A program made the position numbers and the translations under genes. A stretch of 64,000 nucleotides of DNA from Hymenobacter rigui (GTDB lineage Bacteria; Bacteroidota; Bacteroidia; Cytophagales; Hymenobacteraceae): contig NZ_RWIT01000004.1 in NCBI RefSeq assembly GCF_003944715.1, forward strand, positions 186,001 through 250,000, in the 5' to 3' direction. The notes below the pieces were generated by a model. It saw only the letters and a program-made list of their open reading frames with translations. It had not been told where the DNA came from and searched no databases. How positions within the stretch are numbered: the first letter of the stretch is position 1; each line of letters opens with the position of its first letter. Below, in pieces: positions 9,056 through 17,234 of the stretch.

Positions 9056-10792
9056 TTAGTTCAGTTGCATATCGTCGATGATGCGCTGAATTTTCTCACC
9101 GGCCAGCTTGTCGGCCAGATCGAAATCAACGGCGGATTTCAGGGGCTGGCGCACGCTGAAGTAAAACTTGATTTTGGGTTCGGTGCCGCTGGGGCGGGCC
9201 GAGATTTTGCTGCCGTCTTCCAGGATGAACTGGAGCACGTTGGAGCTTTCCAGGCCGGTTTCGGTTTCGAGGTTGGTGCGCAGGTCGCGGATGCGGCCGG
9301 TTTTGTAGTCGCGCAGCTCCACCACGGGCAGGCCGGCAATGGTGCGGGGCGGGTTGGCACGCAGTTCGGCCATCATTTCCTGGATTTCCTCAGCGCCGCG
9401 CTGGCCCTTTTTGGTCAGCGAAATCAGGTGCTCTTTGTAGAAGCCGTAGGTGCAGTACATCTGCACCATTTCCTGGTACAGGGTGCGGCCGTGGTCCTTG
9501 GCTACGGCGGCCATTTCGGCCAGCAGGGCACAGGCCGAAATAGCGTCCTTGTCGCGCACGAAGTCGCCAATCATGTAGCCGTAGCTTTCCTCACCGCCGC
9601 CGATGTAGTTCTGCTGGCCTTCCAGGTCGCGGATGATGCCGGCAATGTACTTGAAGCCGGTCAGCGTCTGATAGGCCTTTACGCCCTGGTGGCGGGCAAT
9701 ATCACCGAGCACGTCGCTGGTTACGATGGTGTAGACGATGAAATCCTGGTCGGTGGTTTTGCCGGCCTGGCTGCGGGCCGAGAGCAGGTAGTGCGTGAGC
9801 AGGGCAGCGGTTTGGTTGCCGTTTACCAGCACCCATTCGCCGTGGTTATTCTTCACGGCAATACCCACGCGGTCCGAGTCGGGGTCGGTGGCCAGCACCA
9901 GGTCAGCGTCGAGGGCTTTGGCTTGGTCGAGGGCCATCTGCATGGCTACTTTCTCCTCGGGGTTGGGCGACTGTACCGTGGGGAAGTTGCCGTCGGGCGT
10001 GGCCTGCGCCTCCACGATGTGCACATTGGTAAAGCCCAACTGCGCCAGCGCCTTGGGTACCATGGTAATGCCAGTGCCATGCAGCGGCGTGTATACAATT
10101 TTCAGGTCGTGCTGGCGCTCAATGGCGGCGGGGTTGATGCTCAGGGCCTTCACCTGAGCCAGGTAGGCCGCGTCCAGCTCTTCGCCAATCAGGTGAATGC
10201 GCGCGTTATCAGCCTCAAACTGCACGTCGGCTACCGACTGAATTGCTTCTACTTCCCGGATGATGTTCTTATCGTGGGGAGCTACCACCTGCGCCCCATC
10301 GTTCCAATACACCTTGAACCCGTTGTACTCTTTGGGATTGTGCGACGCCGTAACCACGCAGCCGCTCTGGCAGCCCAGGTGGCGAATGGCAAACGACAGC
10401 TCAGGCGTGGGCCGCAGGGCTTCAAACAGGTACACCGTAATGCCGTTGGCCGAGAAAATGGCCGATACCAGCTCCGCAAACAGCCGGCTGTTGTTGCGCG
10501 AGTCGTGGGCCACGGCCACCTTGATTTCCTGGCCCGGAAACGACTGCACCAGGTAGTTGCTCAGGCCCTGGGCGGCCATGCCCAGCGTGTAGCGGTTCAT
10601 ACGGTTGGAGCCCGCGCCCATAATACCGCGCAGCCCGCCCGTGCCAAACTCCAGGTTGCGGTAAAACGCATCCGAGAGGAAATCGTCCTGATTGCTGGCC
10701 AGCAGTTCCCGGATTTCGGCTTGCGTGGTGGCGTCGTAGCTGGGGGTGAGCCAGTTGTTGATTTTGGCGTGGATTTCGGGCGAGAGGGCCAT
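9056..10792 (-). CDS. Phosphoglucomutase/phosphomannomutase (phospho-sugar mutase)
   Basis: A 578-residue alpha-D-phosphohexomutase, matching the length of the PGM2-like group. It would interconvert hexose 1- and 6-phosphates in central and cell-wall sugar metabolism in the cytoplasm. The phosphoserine loop is TASHNPKEYNGFK (Ser150), the metal-binding loop is DPDSDR (303-308), the sugar-binding loop GGEESYGYMIGD follows, and the C-terminal phosphate-binding loop is RPSGTEPKIKFY. All four functional loops are intact. The gene lies downstream of the dioxygenase gene on the same strand but is separated from it by a terminator and a palindromic repeat, so it is likely transcribed separately. Confidence 0.95.
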   Translation of the reverse strand: MALSPEIHAKINNWLTPSYDATTQAEIRELLASNQDDFLSDAFYRNLEFGTGGLRGIMGAGSNRMNRYTLGMAAQGLSNYLVQSFPGQEIKVAVAHDSRNNSRLFAELVSAIFSANGITVYLFEALRPTPELSFAIRHLGCQSGCVVTASHNPKEYNGFKVYWNDGAQVVAPHDKNIIREVEAIQSVADVQFEADNARIHLIGEELDAAYLAQVKALSINPAAIERQHDLKIVYTPLHGTGITMVPKALAQLGFTNVHIVEAQATPDGNFPTVQSPNPEEKVAMQMALDQAKALDADLVLATDPDSDRVGIAVKNNHGEWVLVNGNQTAALLTHYLLSARSQAGKTTDQDFIVYTIVTSDVLGDIARHQGVKAYQTLTGFKYIAGIIRDLEGQQNYIGGGEESYGYMIGDFVRDKDAISACALLAEMAAVAKDHGRTLYQEMVQMYCTYGFYKEHLISLTKKGQRGAEEIQEMMAELRANPPRTIAGLPVVELRDYKTGRIRDLRTNLETETGLESSNVLQFILEDGSKISARPSGTEPKIKFYFSVRQPLKSAVDFDLADKLAGEKIQRIIDDMQLN

Positions 10793-10855
10793 ACGAAAGT
10801 GCTTTGGGAGGGATAAACTGAGTTCAGAGAACGGGAGTAAAGAAAAGAGGTTTTC

Positions 10856-11018
10856 CCGTCATTGCGAGGACGCAGGACGAAGCAATCCGTCCTTTTTAGT
10901 GCTCGAAGCCCCAAAAAACGCAAAGCCCCTGACAACCTTGCGGGCGTCAGGGGCTTTGGAATAGGTCAGGACTTTGCGCCTTGGAAAGGAAGGATTGCTT
11001 CGCTCTGCTCGCAATGAC
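10856..11018. repeat. Family A palindromic element, copy 1, enclosing a terminator
   Basis: The left arm (10858-10890) reads GTCATTGCGAG...GAAGCAATCC; the right arm (10991-11018) is its reverse complement GGATTGCTTCG...CTCGCAATGAC with a few mismatches. About 100 bp of non-repeated sequence between the arms holds the dioxygenase terminator (10921-10958). Arms of the same type occur at 46338-46498. Confidence 0.8.
10921..10958 (-). terminator. Intrinsic terminator of the hppD-like gene
   Basis: Inverted repeat CAAAGCCCCTGAC / GTCAGGGGCTTTG with an 12-base loop, followed on the minus strand by GCGTTTTTTGG. It sits inside the loop of a larger palindromic repeat. Confidence 0.85.
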
Positions 11019-11024
11019 AGTGGG

Positions 11025-12158
11025 CTACAGGTTGCCGCGCAGGGCCTGCTCCCGCTCAATGGCTTCGAACAGGGCTTTGAAGTTGCCTTTGCCGAACGAC
11101 TTGGCCCCTTTGCGCTGGATGATTTCGTAGAACACGGTGGGGCGGTCTTCCACGGGCTTCGTGAAGATTTGCAGCAGGTAGCCTTCCTCGTCGCGGTCTA
11201 CCAGCAGGTTCAGGTCGCGGATGCTGTCCAGGTCCTCGTCGATGTGGCCCACGCGGTCCAGCAGGTCGTCGTAGTAGGTGTTGGGCACCTGCAGGAACTC
11301 CACGCCCCGGCGGCGTAGCTCGGTTACCGTCTGGCGGATATCGTGGGTAATCAGGGCCATGTGCTGTACCCCGGGCGAGTGGTAGAAGTCGAGGTATTCC
11401 TCAATCTGGCTCTTTTTCTTGCCTTCGGCGGGCTCGTTGATGGGGAACTTCACGAAGCCGTTACCGTTGCTGACCACCTTGCTCATCAGGGCCGAGTACT
11501 CAGTGCTGATGTCGTCGTCGTCGAAGGTGATGAGGAGCTTAAAGCCCATCACGTCCTCGTAAAATTTCACCCACTGGTTCATTTCGCCCCAGCCCACGTT
11601 GCCCACGCAGTGGTCCACGTACTGCAGTCCCACGGGCGTACCCTGCGGAATGCCGCTGGTACGGGCCACAAAGCCGGGCAGGAAGGGGCCAGTGTAGTTG
11701 CTGCGCTCCACGAAGGTGTGGATGGTCTCGCCGTAGGTGTAAATGCCGGCCATCGTCACGGAGCCGTGCTCGTCCTCAATGGTGTAGGGCTCGAAGGCGG
11801 GCTTGGCGCCGCGCTTGGTGGTTTCCTCGAAGGACTTGCGGGCGTCGTCCACCCACAGGGCCATCACCTTCACACCGTCGCCATGCTGGGCCACGTGGCG
11901 GGTGATGTCGGAGTCGGGCAGGAGGGAGGTGGTGAGTACCAGCCGGATTTTGTTCTGCTGGAGCACGTAGCTGGCCCGGTCGCGCAGGCCGGTTTCGGGG
12001 CCGGCGTAGGCTACCAGCTCAAAGCCAAACGCGGCCTGGTAAAAATAGGCCGACTGCTTGGCGTTGCCCACGTAAAATTCCAGGTAGTCAGTGCCGTTGA
12101 GGGGCAGGAAGTCGTGGGCGGGGTGGGCCAGTACGGCCGGCGAGGTCATGGTTTCCAT
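11025..12158 (-). CDS. hppD: 4-hydroxyphenylpyruvate dioxygenase
   Basis: A 377-residue protein, the usual length for this Fe(II) enzyme that converts 4-hydroxyphenylpyruvate to homogentisate in tyrosine breakdown. Two vicinal-oxygen-chelate halves are visible. The iron ligands are H183 (VDHCVGNVGWGEMNQWVKFY), H266 (GVQHMALITHDI) and E345 (FYEIIQRKGAKSFGKGN); the C-terminal GKGNFKALFEAIE helix is characteristic. Other tyrosine-catabolic genes (homogentisate dioxygenase, fumarylacetoacetase) are not in the window. The terminator that follows is embedded in a palindromic repeat. Confidence 0.96.
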   Translation of the reverse strand: METMTSPAVLAHPAHDFLPLNGTDYLEFYVGNAKQSAYFYQAAFGFELVAYAGPETGLRDRASYVLQQNKIRLVLTTSLLPDSDITRHVAQHGDGVKVMALWVDDARKSFEETTKRGAKPAFEPYTIEDEHGSVTMAGIYTYGETIHTFVERSNYTGPFLPGFVARTSGIPQGTPVGLQYVDHCVGNVGWGEMNQWVKFYEDVMGFKLLITFDDDDISTEYSALMSKVVSNGNGFVKFPINEPAEGKKKSQIEEYLDFYHSPGVQHMALITHDIRQTVTELRRRGVEFLQVPNTYYDDLLDRVGHIDEDLDSIRDLNLLVDRDEEGYLLQIFTKPVEDRPTVFYEIIQRKGAKSFGKGNFKALFEAIEREQALRGNL

Positions 12159-12324
12159 ATGGAGTAGCTGGGGTGGCGGGTGGAAATATTGCTTGGGGTA
12201 AAAATACTGGTTTGGGCCAAATGATTCCCGCTGAAGGTCAACGATTCAGGAAAGGCAAGCCGAAACCCGTGCGGAAACGTATGTAGAGCGAAGCCGGAGG
12301 CGCGGGAAACTGCCGATTCCTCCC

Positions 12325-12332
12325 CACCTTTG
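12325..12332 (+). promoter_or_regulatory. Candidate -7 promoter box
   Basis: CACCTTTG, one mismatch from the Bacteroidota -7 consensus TAnnTTTG, lies 26 bp before the ATG at 12359. It is a plausible promoter for the small acidic protein. Confidence 0.45.
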
Positions 12333-12358
12333 CACCTTAACCTAATGCTTTAGCCAGT

Positions 12359-12745
12359 ATGAATTCGGAAGAGCTGAACCGCGCCCTGGTGGCCCTCATC
12401 GAGAAGAAAGCCGAGCTGCACAAGCTCACCTATGACGATGCCCGCTACGACGACGTAGAGGAAGAGCTGCACGACCTCGAAGACGATTTCAACGACGAAT
12501 ACGGCGCTTTCCTGGAAGCCGCCCTGGAAAAAGTACACAACGACCTGGGCTCCGACACCGACGTGCTGCTGCCCACGGCCTACCTGCCGGCCAACACCAG
12601 CGGTACGCCCACACCCAAGGAAGGCGTCTGGATTGATTCCGAGAAATACTCCGGCAAAGAAGCCCGCCTCACCCTGGTGCCCAACCCCACGCGCCTGGTA
12701 CTCACGGTTGGCAAAGCCGTGCAGCAAGAAGTGTGGAAAGCCTAA
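12359..12745 (+). CDS. Small acidic conserved hypothetical protein
   Basis: A 128-residue cytoplasmic protein with no signal peptide. The N-terminal half is helical and strongly acidic (DDARYDDVEEELHDLEDDFN); the C-terminal half looks like a small beta domain (KEARLTLVPNPTRLVLTVGK). I do not recognise the family. A near-consensus promoter box lies upstream. Codon use and GC content fit the surrounding genes, which supports it being real. It is followed by a palindromic repeat and then a DUF952-like gene. Confidence 0.7.
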   Translation: MNSEELNRALVALIEKKAELHKLTYDDARYDDVEEELHDLEDDFNDEYGAFLEAALEKVHNDLGSDTDVLLPTAYLPANTSGTPTPKEGVWIDSEKYSGKEARLTLVPNPTRLVLTVGKAVQQEVWKA

Positions 12746-12750
12746 TGAAG

Positions 12751-12851
12751 AATTAAAAATTGAGAATTATGAATTAAAAATTGGCTGTTGGCATGTGGTA
12801 ACTCCTTTCGTAACAGGTCAGTTTTTAATTTATAATTCTCAATTTTTAATT
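12751..12851. repeat. Family B AT-rich palindromic repeat
   Basis: The left arm AATTAAAAATTGAGAATTAT and its right-hand reverse complement (12818-12851) flank a 35-bp core. The element fills nearly the whole gap between the stop at 12745 and the ATG at 12859. It is much more AT-rich than its surroundings. Confidence 0.75.
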
Positions 12852-12858
12852 ACCGCAT

Positions 12859-13206
12859 ATGCTCTACCGCATTGCCCAGCCCGCCGATTGGCACCGGGCG
12901 CAGGAAACCGACTTTTTTGAAAGCGCCGATCTGGAGGCCGAGGGCTTTATTCATGCTTCTGAGCTGGCCCAGGTGCTGGAAACGGCCCGGCTATACTACC
13001 GGGCCAGCCCCGGGGCCGTGCTGCTGGAAGTAGAGGAAACCGCCCTGGAATCTGCCGGAATACGGGTGGAGCGGGAGTGGGCCGAGCGGCGCCAGGCCTA
13101 TTTCCCGCACGTATTTGGGCGCATTCCGCTGACGGCTATCCGGCGCTCCTGGCCCTTCCCGGTGGCCGATGATGGCGCCGTCCAGCTTCCTGCCGAAATA
13201 AACTGA
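12859..13206 (+). CDS. DUF952-family protein
   Basis: A 115-residue protein resembling the DUF952 family of small cytoplasmic proteins, which are sometimes described as GST-like in annotations. Visible family blocks are MLYRIAQPADWHRAQE, the conserved EGFIHASE (His in FIHxS), LLEVEE and the FPHVFGRIPLTAI segment. Biochemical function is not established. The start ATG lies only 8 bp beyond a palindromic repeat, so that repeat may form part of its upstream control region. Confidence 0.8.
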   Translation: MLYRIAQPADWHRAQETDFFESADLEAEGFIHASELAQVLETARLYYRASPGAVLLEVEETALESAGIRVEREWAERRQAYFPHVFGRIPLTAIRRSWPFPVADDGAVQLPAEIN

Positions 13207-13239
13207 GCAGAGTTGGAACTATTCTTGCAGAAACGCCAT

Positions 13240-13275
13240 AAGCGGCCGGATCAGTGGTTGGTCCGGCCGCTTTTT
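13240..13275 (+). terminator. Intrinsic terminator after the DUF952 gene
   Basis: Inverted repeat AAGCGGCCGGA / TCCGGCCGCTT around an 11-base loop, followed by a T-run, 33 bp after the stop codon. Confidence 0.85.
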
Positions 13276-13304
13276 CTATCCTCCCATCCCGTTATCTAGC
13301 TCCG

Positions 13305-14123
13305 ATGCTTACTTCTACACGATTATTATTCAGTGTAATAGCCGGAGGGCTGGCCCTGCTCTTATCCGCCTGCGGGGCCAGCACTTTCCTAGCCGTGGAG
13401 CCGGCCCGCTCCAACGGGCCCTGGGTGAACGGGCACCCCACCAGCGTCGTCAGCCACCCCGATAGTGTGTACGTGCGGGCTGGCTTTATTCGGGCCGATG
13501 ACAACGAGCTGGTGTTTGAGGTGGCCTACCTGAACTACTCCGATAAGCCCATCCTCATTGCCCCTGAAACCTTTTACTACATGGCTGTGCCCGATACCTT
13601 AACCGACAGCACCCGCGTGCCGGCGCAGTTCTTCGAGGCCCGCCGCCTGGCCGCCAACCCGGAGGTGCGGCTGGGCCAGCTGCAAGCCAGGCTGAAGGAG
13701 CAGGAGCGCAAGGCCGATAACGTGAGCTGGTTTGAAATCCTGACCAGCGCGGCCAACTTGGTTGAGGACGTATCCAGCATCAAGAAAAAGGAAACCGACC
13801 AGCAGGTAGTGGAGCGCGAAGCCCGCCACCAAAGCGACCAGGCCTACTTCGACAACCAACGCCTCGACCACGCCGAACAGGCCGACCACCTCTACACCCA
13901 GGCCACAGCACTGGAAGCCGTAGTGCTCCGCAACAACACCCTGGCCCCCGGTCAGGGAATGCGCGGGCAGGTATTCTTTCCGCGCATGGACGTGGCGCGC
14001 AAGCTGCGCGTGGTGGTATTCTTCGATGAGCGGCCGGTTCAGTTCACGTTTAACCAAACGCTGCGGGGCACGCGGCAATACCAGCCCGCCTCCACCGCCG
14101 TAGCCCAGACGCAACCCCACTAA
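13305..14123 (+). CDS. Lipoprotein of unknown function
   Basis: I start at ATG 13305 (272 residues) because it gives a lipoprotein signal peptide with lipobox LLSAC (MLTSTRLLFSVIAGGLALLL, then SAC). An in-frame start at 13254 lies within the preceding terminator. Residues 50-110 form a beta-rich domain (DDNELVFEVAYLNYSDKPIL), residues 115-215 are charged and likely helical, with the segment KKKETDQQVVEREARHQSDQ suggesting a coiled coil, and the last 50 residues return to beta (MRGQVFFPRMDVARKLRVVV). The product is likely anchored in the outer membrane or periplasm. No family is recognised. Confidence 0.72.
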   Translation: MLTSTRLLFSVIAGGLALLLSACGASTFLAVEPARSNGPWVNGHPTSVVSHPDSVYVRAGFIRADDNELVFEVAYLNYSDKPILIAPETFYYMAVPDTLTDSTRVPAQFFEARRLAANPEVRLGQLQARLKEQERKADNVSWFEILTSAANLVEDVSSIKKKETDQQVVEREARHQSDQAYFDNQRLDHAEQADHLYTQATALEAVVLRNNTLAPGQGMRGQVFFPRMDVARKLRVVVFFDERPVQFTFNQTLRGTRQYQPASTAVAQTQPH

Positions 14124-14126
14124 CGC

Positions 14127-14160
14127 ACAAAAGCCAGCAGACACGTCCGCTGGCTTTTGT
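14127..14160. terminator. Bidirectional terminator between convergent genes
   Basis: ACAAAAGCCAGC / GCTGGCTTTTGT inverted repeat with a 10-base loop lies between the plus-strand lipoprotein gene and the minus-strand DUF2911 gene. A and T tracts on both sides would serve both. Confidence 0.8.
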
Positions 14161-14177
14161 AGGCTCCTGTTAGCCGG

Positions 14178-14702
14178 TTATTTCAGGGTAATCAATGCTT
14201 CCTGGTTTTCCCAGCGCAGCACCAGGCCCTGGGGCGTCACCTCGTACACCAGCCGCTCGGCCATGCTGGCGGCTTTGCGTGGGGTTACCGGCACGCGAAG
14301 GGCGTCCTGCTTCTCATCGTACTTGAAAGCGCCCCACTGCTTGGCGGTTTTATTGAAGATGATGGTCCACTGCTTCTCGGTGGGAAGTACGAACAGGGCA
14401 TAGGTACCGGCGGCCAGGGTTTTGCCTTCCACGGTCAGGGGCTGGTCGGTGGTGAAGGTGGTGGCCTCATTGGCCCCGGCCCGCCACACCTGGCCGTAGG
14501 GCACCAGCCCACCCCAAATGGCGCGGCCTTTCACGGCGGGGCTGCTGTAGGCAACGGTTACGGTGGCTTTACCGATTTTGCCCGTGGCGGTAGCCGCCGG
14601 GCTGGGTTTTTCCTTGGCGGCATCCTGCGCCTGGCTGTGGCCAGCCCAAAGGATACCCATTACCAACAGCAGTAGCACGCGGAAAAGACGGAGGTTTCTC
14701 AT
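14178..14702 (-). CDS. Exported DUF2911-family protein
   Basis: The start at ATG 14702 (174 residues) begins a signal peptide (MRNLRLFRVLLLLVMGILWA, cleavage after SQA). The mature protein carries DUF2911 features: GKATVTVAYSSPAVKGR, the conserved RAIWGGLVPYGQVWRAGANE block, TFTTDQPLTVEGKTLAAGTY and FNKTAKQWGAF. The family is common in the Bacteroidota periplasm and has no defined activity. The upstream in-frame extension to 14813 would run through the terminator of the ABC-F gene, so it is rejected. Confidence 0.88.
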   Translation of the reverse strand: MRNLRLFRVLLLLVMGILWAGHSQAQDAAKEKPSPAATATGKIGKATVTVAYSSPAVKGRAIWGGLVPYGQVWRAGANEATTFTTDQPLTVEGKTLAAGTYALFVLPTEKQWTIIFNKTAKQWGAFKYDEKQDALRVPVTPRKAASMAERLVYEVTPQGLVLRWENQEALITLK

Positions 14703-14730
14703 GGTAGGGAAAGGAGAGTGGTGAAAAAAA

Positions 14731-14759
14731 TACCCAGCCCCCGGGGAGGAGGCTGGGTA
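14731..14759 (-). terminator. Intrinsic terminator of the ABC-F gene
   Basis: TACCCAGCC / GGCTGGGTA inverted repeat followed on the minus strand by ATTTTTTTC. It lies between the ABC-F stop (14806) and the DUF2911 start (14702). Confidence 0.8.
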
Positions 14760-14805
14760 AATTACAAAGTCGGCATCAATTAGTTTAACTGGCCCAAAAG
14801 TACCG

Positions 14806-16734
14806 CTACACAAAGTCGGCCAGCTCCAGCCAGCGCATGCCTTTGTCGTCGAGGGCGGTTTCGGTGCGCTTCAGCTCGGCGGCCCAGTCGGCCAGCTCCT
14901 GGTGGGAGCCGGTGCCAGAGTTGAGCTTTTCGATAAGCTCCTCCTTGCGGATTTCCAGCTGGCTTATTTCCTTTTCCAGAGTTTCGTACTCCTTTTTCTC
15001 GGCGAAGGTGGCCTTGCGCTTGGGCGGGGCAGCAGGCGTGGGGGCGGCTACCGGCGCAGGGGCCGGGGCAGCGGCTACGGCCTTGGCAGCGGCGCGGGCG
15101 GCTTTGGCTTCCTTCTCGGCGGCTTCCAAAGCCGCTTCGGTTTCGCGCTCGGCCAGGTACTCGCGGTAGTCGGTGTAGTTGCCGGGGAAGTTGAGCACGG
15201 CCCCGCCGGGCTCCAGCACAAACAGGTGCTCGGCCAGCTGATCGAGGAAGTACCGGTCGTGGCTGACGATGAGCAGGCAGCCCGAGAAGTGCAGCAGGAA
15301 GTCTTCCAGAATGTTCAGCGTCCCGATGTCCAAGTCGTTGGTCGGTTCGTCGAGAATCAGGAAGTTGGGGTTTTTGATGAGCACGCGCAACAGCTGCAAA
15401 CGGCGCTTTTCGCCCCCGCTCAGCTTGCTTACCAGCGTGTACTGCTGAGCCGGCGGAAACAGGAACAGGCTCAGGAATTGGCTGGCCGTGAGCACGTCGC
15501 CGTTGGCCAGCTCCACTACCTCGGCCACTTCCTTCACAATGTCAATTACGCGCTGCGAAGGGTCGAATTCTAGCTCCGTCTGGGTGTAGTACCCGAATAC
15601 GGTGGTCTGGCCCACCTCCACGGTGCCGGAGTCGGGCTGGAGCTTGCCGGTGAGCATGTTCAGCAGCGTGGATTTGCCCGCGCCGTTGGGACCCACTAAG
15701 CCAATACGGTCCTTCTTCTTGAACACGTAACTGAAATCATCGAGCACCACGTTGTCGCCGAAGCGCTTGTTGAGGTGGCTGGCTTCGATGATTTTACCGC
15801 CCTGGCGGGTGGTTTTCACGCTCAGCTCCACCTGCTGCCTGCTCAGGTTGGTGCTGGCCTTTTCCTTGGTCACGTAGAAGGCGTCGATGCGGGCTTTCTG
15901 CTTGGTACCGCGGGCCTGGGGCATGCGGCGCATCCATTCCAGCTCCTTCTTGAACAGCTGGCGGGCCTTCTCCACCTCGGTGGCTTCGCGCATTTCCCGG
16001 TCGGCCTTCTTCTCCACGAAGTAGGCGTAGTTGCCCTGGTAGCGGTACATCTGGCCCTTGTCCAGCTCCACAATTTCGTTGGCCACCTTATCCAGGAAGT
16101 ACCGGTCGTGGGTTACCATGAGCAGCGTCAGGTTCGGCGACGACAACCGGTTTTCCAGCCACTCAATGGTGGCCAGGTCCAGGTGGTTGGTGGGTTCGTC
16201 CAGCAACAGTACGTCGGGCTCCTCGATGAGCACGCGGGCCAGGGCCACGCGCTTGCGCTGCCCACCCGAGAGCATGCGGATGTTGCGGGTCAGCAGCTCG
16301 CCCAGGATGCCCAGCCGGCCCAGAATCTGCTGCACCTGCGCCTCGTAGTCCCAGGCATTGAGGGCGTCCATGCGCTCCATCACGCGCTGCAGGTCGTCGG
16401 GGTTGTGGTTGGGGTCGTTTACTACGTGCTCGTATTCCTTGATGGCCTTGAGCGTATCGTTCTGGCTGGCGAAGATGGTTTCCTCCACCGTCAGCGTTTC
16501 ATCGAAGTCGGGGTTCTGGCCCAGGTAGGTTACCCGGATGCCCTTGCGCACGCTCACCTCGCCGGTGTCGGGCGGCTCAATGCCGGCCAGCACCTTCATG
16601 AGGGTGGTTTTACCGGTGCCGTTGATGCCCACAAAGGCCACGCGCTGGCCCTGCTGCAGACCAAAGTTCAGCTCCTTAAACAGCCAACGGTCAGCGTAAT
16701 TTTTTCCGAGGTTCTCGGCAGATAGCAAATTCAT
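14806..16734 (-). CDS. ABC-F family ATPase (Uup-like)
   Basis: Starting at ATG 16734 the protein has 642 residues and two ATP-binding cassettes without membrane domains. Cassette 1 has Walker A GINGTGKT, signature LSGGQRKRVALARVL and Walker B VLLLDEPTNHLD; cassette 2 has GPNGAGKS, LSGGEKRRLQLLRVL and FLILDEPTNDLD. A linker between them and an Ala/Pro spacer plus C-terminal coiled coil (FAEKKEYETLEKEISQLEIR) match Uup. ABC-F proteins act on the ribosome or, for Uup, in DNA transactions. The frame opens earlier at 16794, but a TACCTTTG promoter box four bases before 16734 argues for this start and a leaderless message. Confidence 0.92.
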   Translation of the reverse strand: MNLLSAENLGKNYADRWLFKELNFGLQQGQRVAFVGINGTGKTTLMKVLAGIEPPDTGEVSVRKGIRVTYLGQNPDFDETLTVEETIFASQNDTLKAIKEYEHVVNDPNHNPDDLQRVMERMDALNAWDYEAQVQQILGRLGILGELLTRNIRMLSGGQRKRVALARVLIEEPDVLLLDEPTNHLDLATIEWLENRLSSPNLTLLMVTHDRYFLDKVANEIVELDKGQMYRYQGNYAYFVEKKADREMREATEVEKARQLFKKELEWMRRMPQARGTKQKARIDAFYVTKEKASTNLSRQQVELSVKTTRQGGKIIEASHLNKRFGDNVVLDDFSYVFKKKDRIGLVGPNGAGKSTLLNMLTGKLQPDSGTVEVGQTTVFGYYTQTELEFDPSQRVIDIVKEVAEVVELANGDVLTASQFLSLFLFPPAQQYTLVSKLSGGEKRRLQLLRVLIKNPNFLILDEPTNDLDIGTLNILEDFLLHFSGCLLIVSHDRYFLDQLAEHLFVLEPGGAVLNFPGNYTDYREYLAERETEAALEAAEKEAKAARAAAKAVAAAPAPAPVAAPTPAAPPKRKATFAEKKEYETLEKEISQLEIRKEELIEKLNSGTGSHQELADWAAELKRTETALDDKGMRWLELADFV

Positions 16735-16738
16735 GGTG

Positions 16739-16746
16739 CAAAGGTA
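16739..16746 (-). promoter_or_regulatory. Consensus -7 box, probably leaderless start
   Basis: On the minus strand TACCTTTG matches TAnnTTTG exactly and ends four bases before the ATG of the ABC-F gene, so transcription should begin at or next to the start codon. Confidence 0.7.
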
Positions 16747-16750
16747 CACT

Positions 16751-16857
16751 GTGGTGAAATGGTGAGTTGGTGAATTGGTGAGTTTTATGTTCAATCTGCG
16801 TCCGCCACGCTAGCAAAACATCAAACTCACTAGTTCACCAACTCACTATTTCACCAC
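16751..16857. repeat. Family C palindromic repeat abutting a stop codon
   Basis: About 41-bp arms: left begins GTGGTGAAATGGTGAGTTGG (16751-16791) and right (16816-16857) is its reverse complement with about four mismatches, around a 24-bp core. The right arm ends at the base next to the TAA of the 77-codon gene, and the left arm ends 4 bp from the ABC-F promoter box. Confidence 0.8.
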
Positions 16858-17091
16858 TTATATCACCCGCACCAGGTCGCGGTTGGTGTCGTCGCGCAGA
16901 ATTTCGAGGCCCCGGTAGGCCAGGGGGCGGCCGGTGTTGTGGGTCAGGTCGCCGCCGTCGGCGTGCAGGTGGGCCACGTCGAGGATGAGCTGGGTGTATT
17001 TTCGCTCGCCCAACTCAATGGCTACGGGGCGGCCACGGTGGGCATCGAAGGCCAGCAGGGCCGCGTCAATTTCCTTCAGAATCGTGCTCAT
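16858..17091 (-). CDS. Small hypothetical protein (77 aa)
   Basis: A 77-residue soluble protein (MSTILKEIDAALLAFDAHRG...) with no signal peptide or membrane segment. The sequence ELGERKYTQLILDVAHLHAD suggests a compact alpha/beta fold. No family is recognised. Composition matches neighbouring genes and it occupies an otherwise empty space upstream of the ABC-F gene on the same strand. A palindromic repeat starts at its stop codon. Confidence 0.55.
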   Translation of the reverse strand: MSTILKEIDAALLAFDAHRGRPVAIELGERKYTQLILDVAHLHADGGDLTHNTGRPLAYRGLEILRDDTNRDLVRVI

Positions 17092-17234
17092 AGCTCAGAA
17101 AGGGCAGTTCATCGGGAGGAAATATAGAGACTTGCGCGGATTTATTACCAGATAACCTCAACGGTACGCGCGCCGGTCCCAGCCTTCCACCGCGTTGGGG
17201 GAGCAGTGCCACCAGTAGTTCCCACCAACGACAC

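Noticed and set aside
9065..10816. A 583-codon open frame on the plus strand opposite the phosphoglucomutase gene
   Set aside because: It lies fully antisense to a gene with intact catalytic motifs; long antisense frames are expected in GC-rich DNA, and its His/Val/Gly-rich protein resembles no family.
16751..16857. Regularly repeated GGTGA words considered as a CRISPR array
   Set aside because: The words are arranged as one inverted repeat, without equal-length spacers or nearby cas genes.
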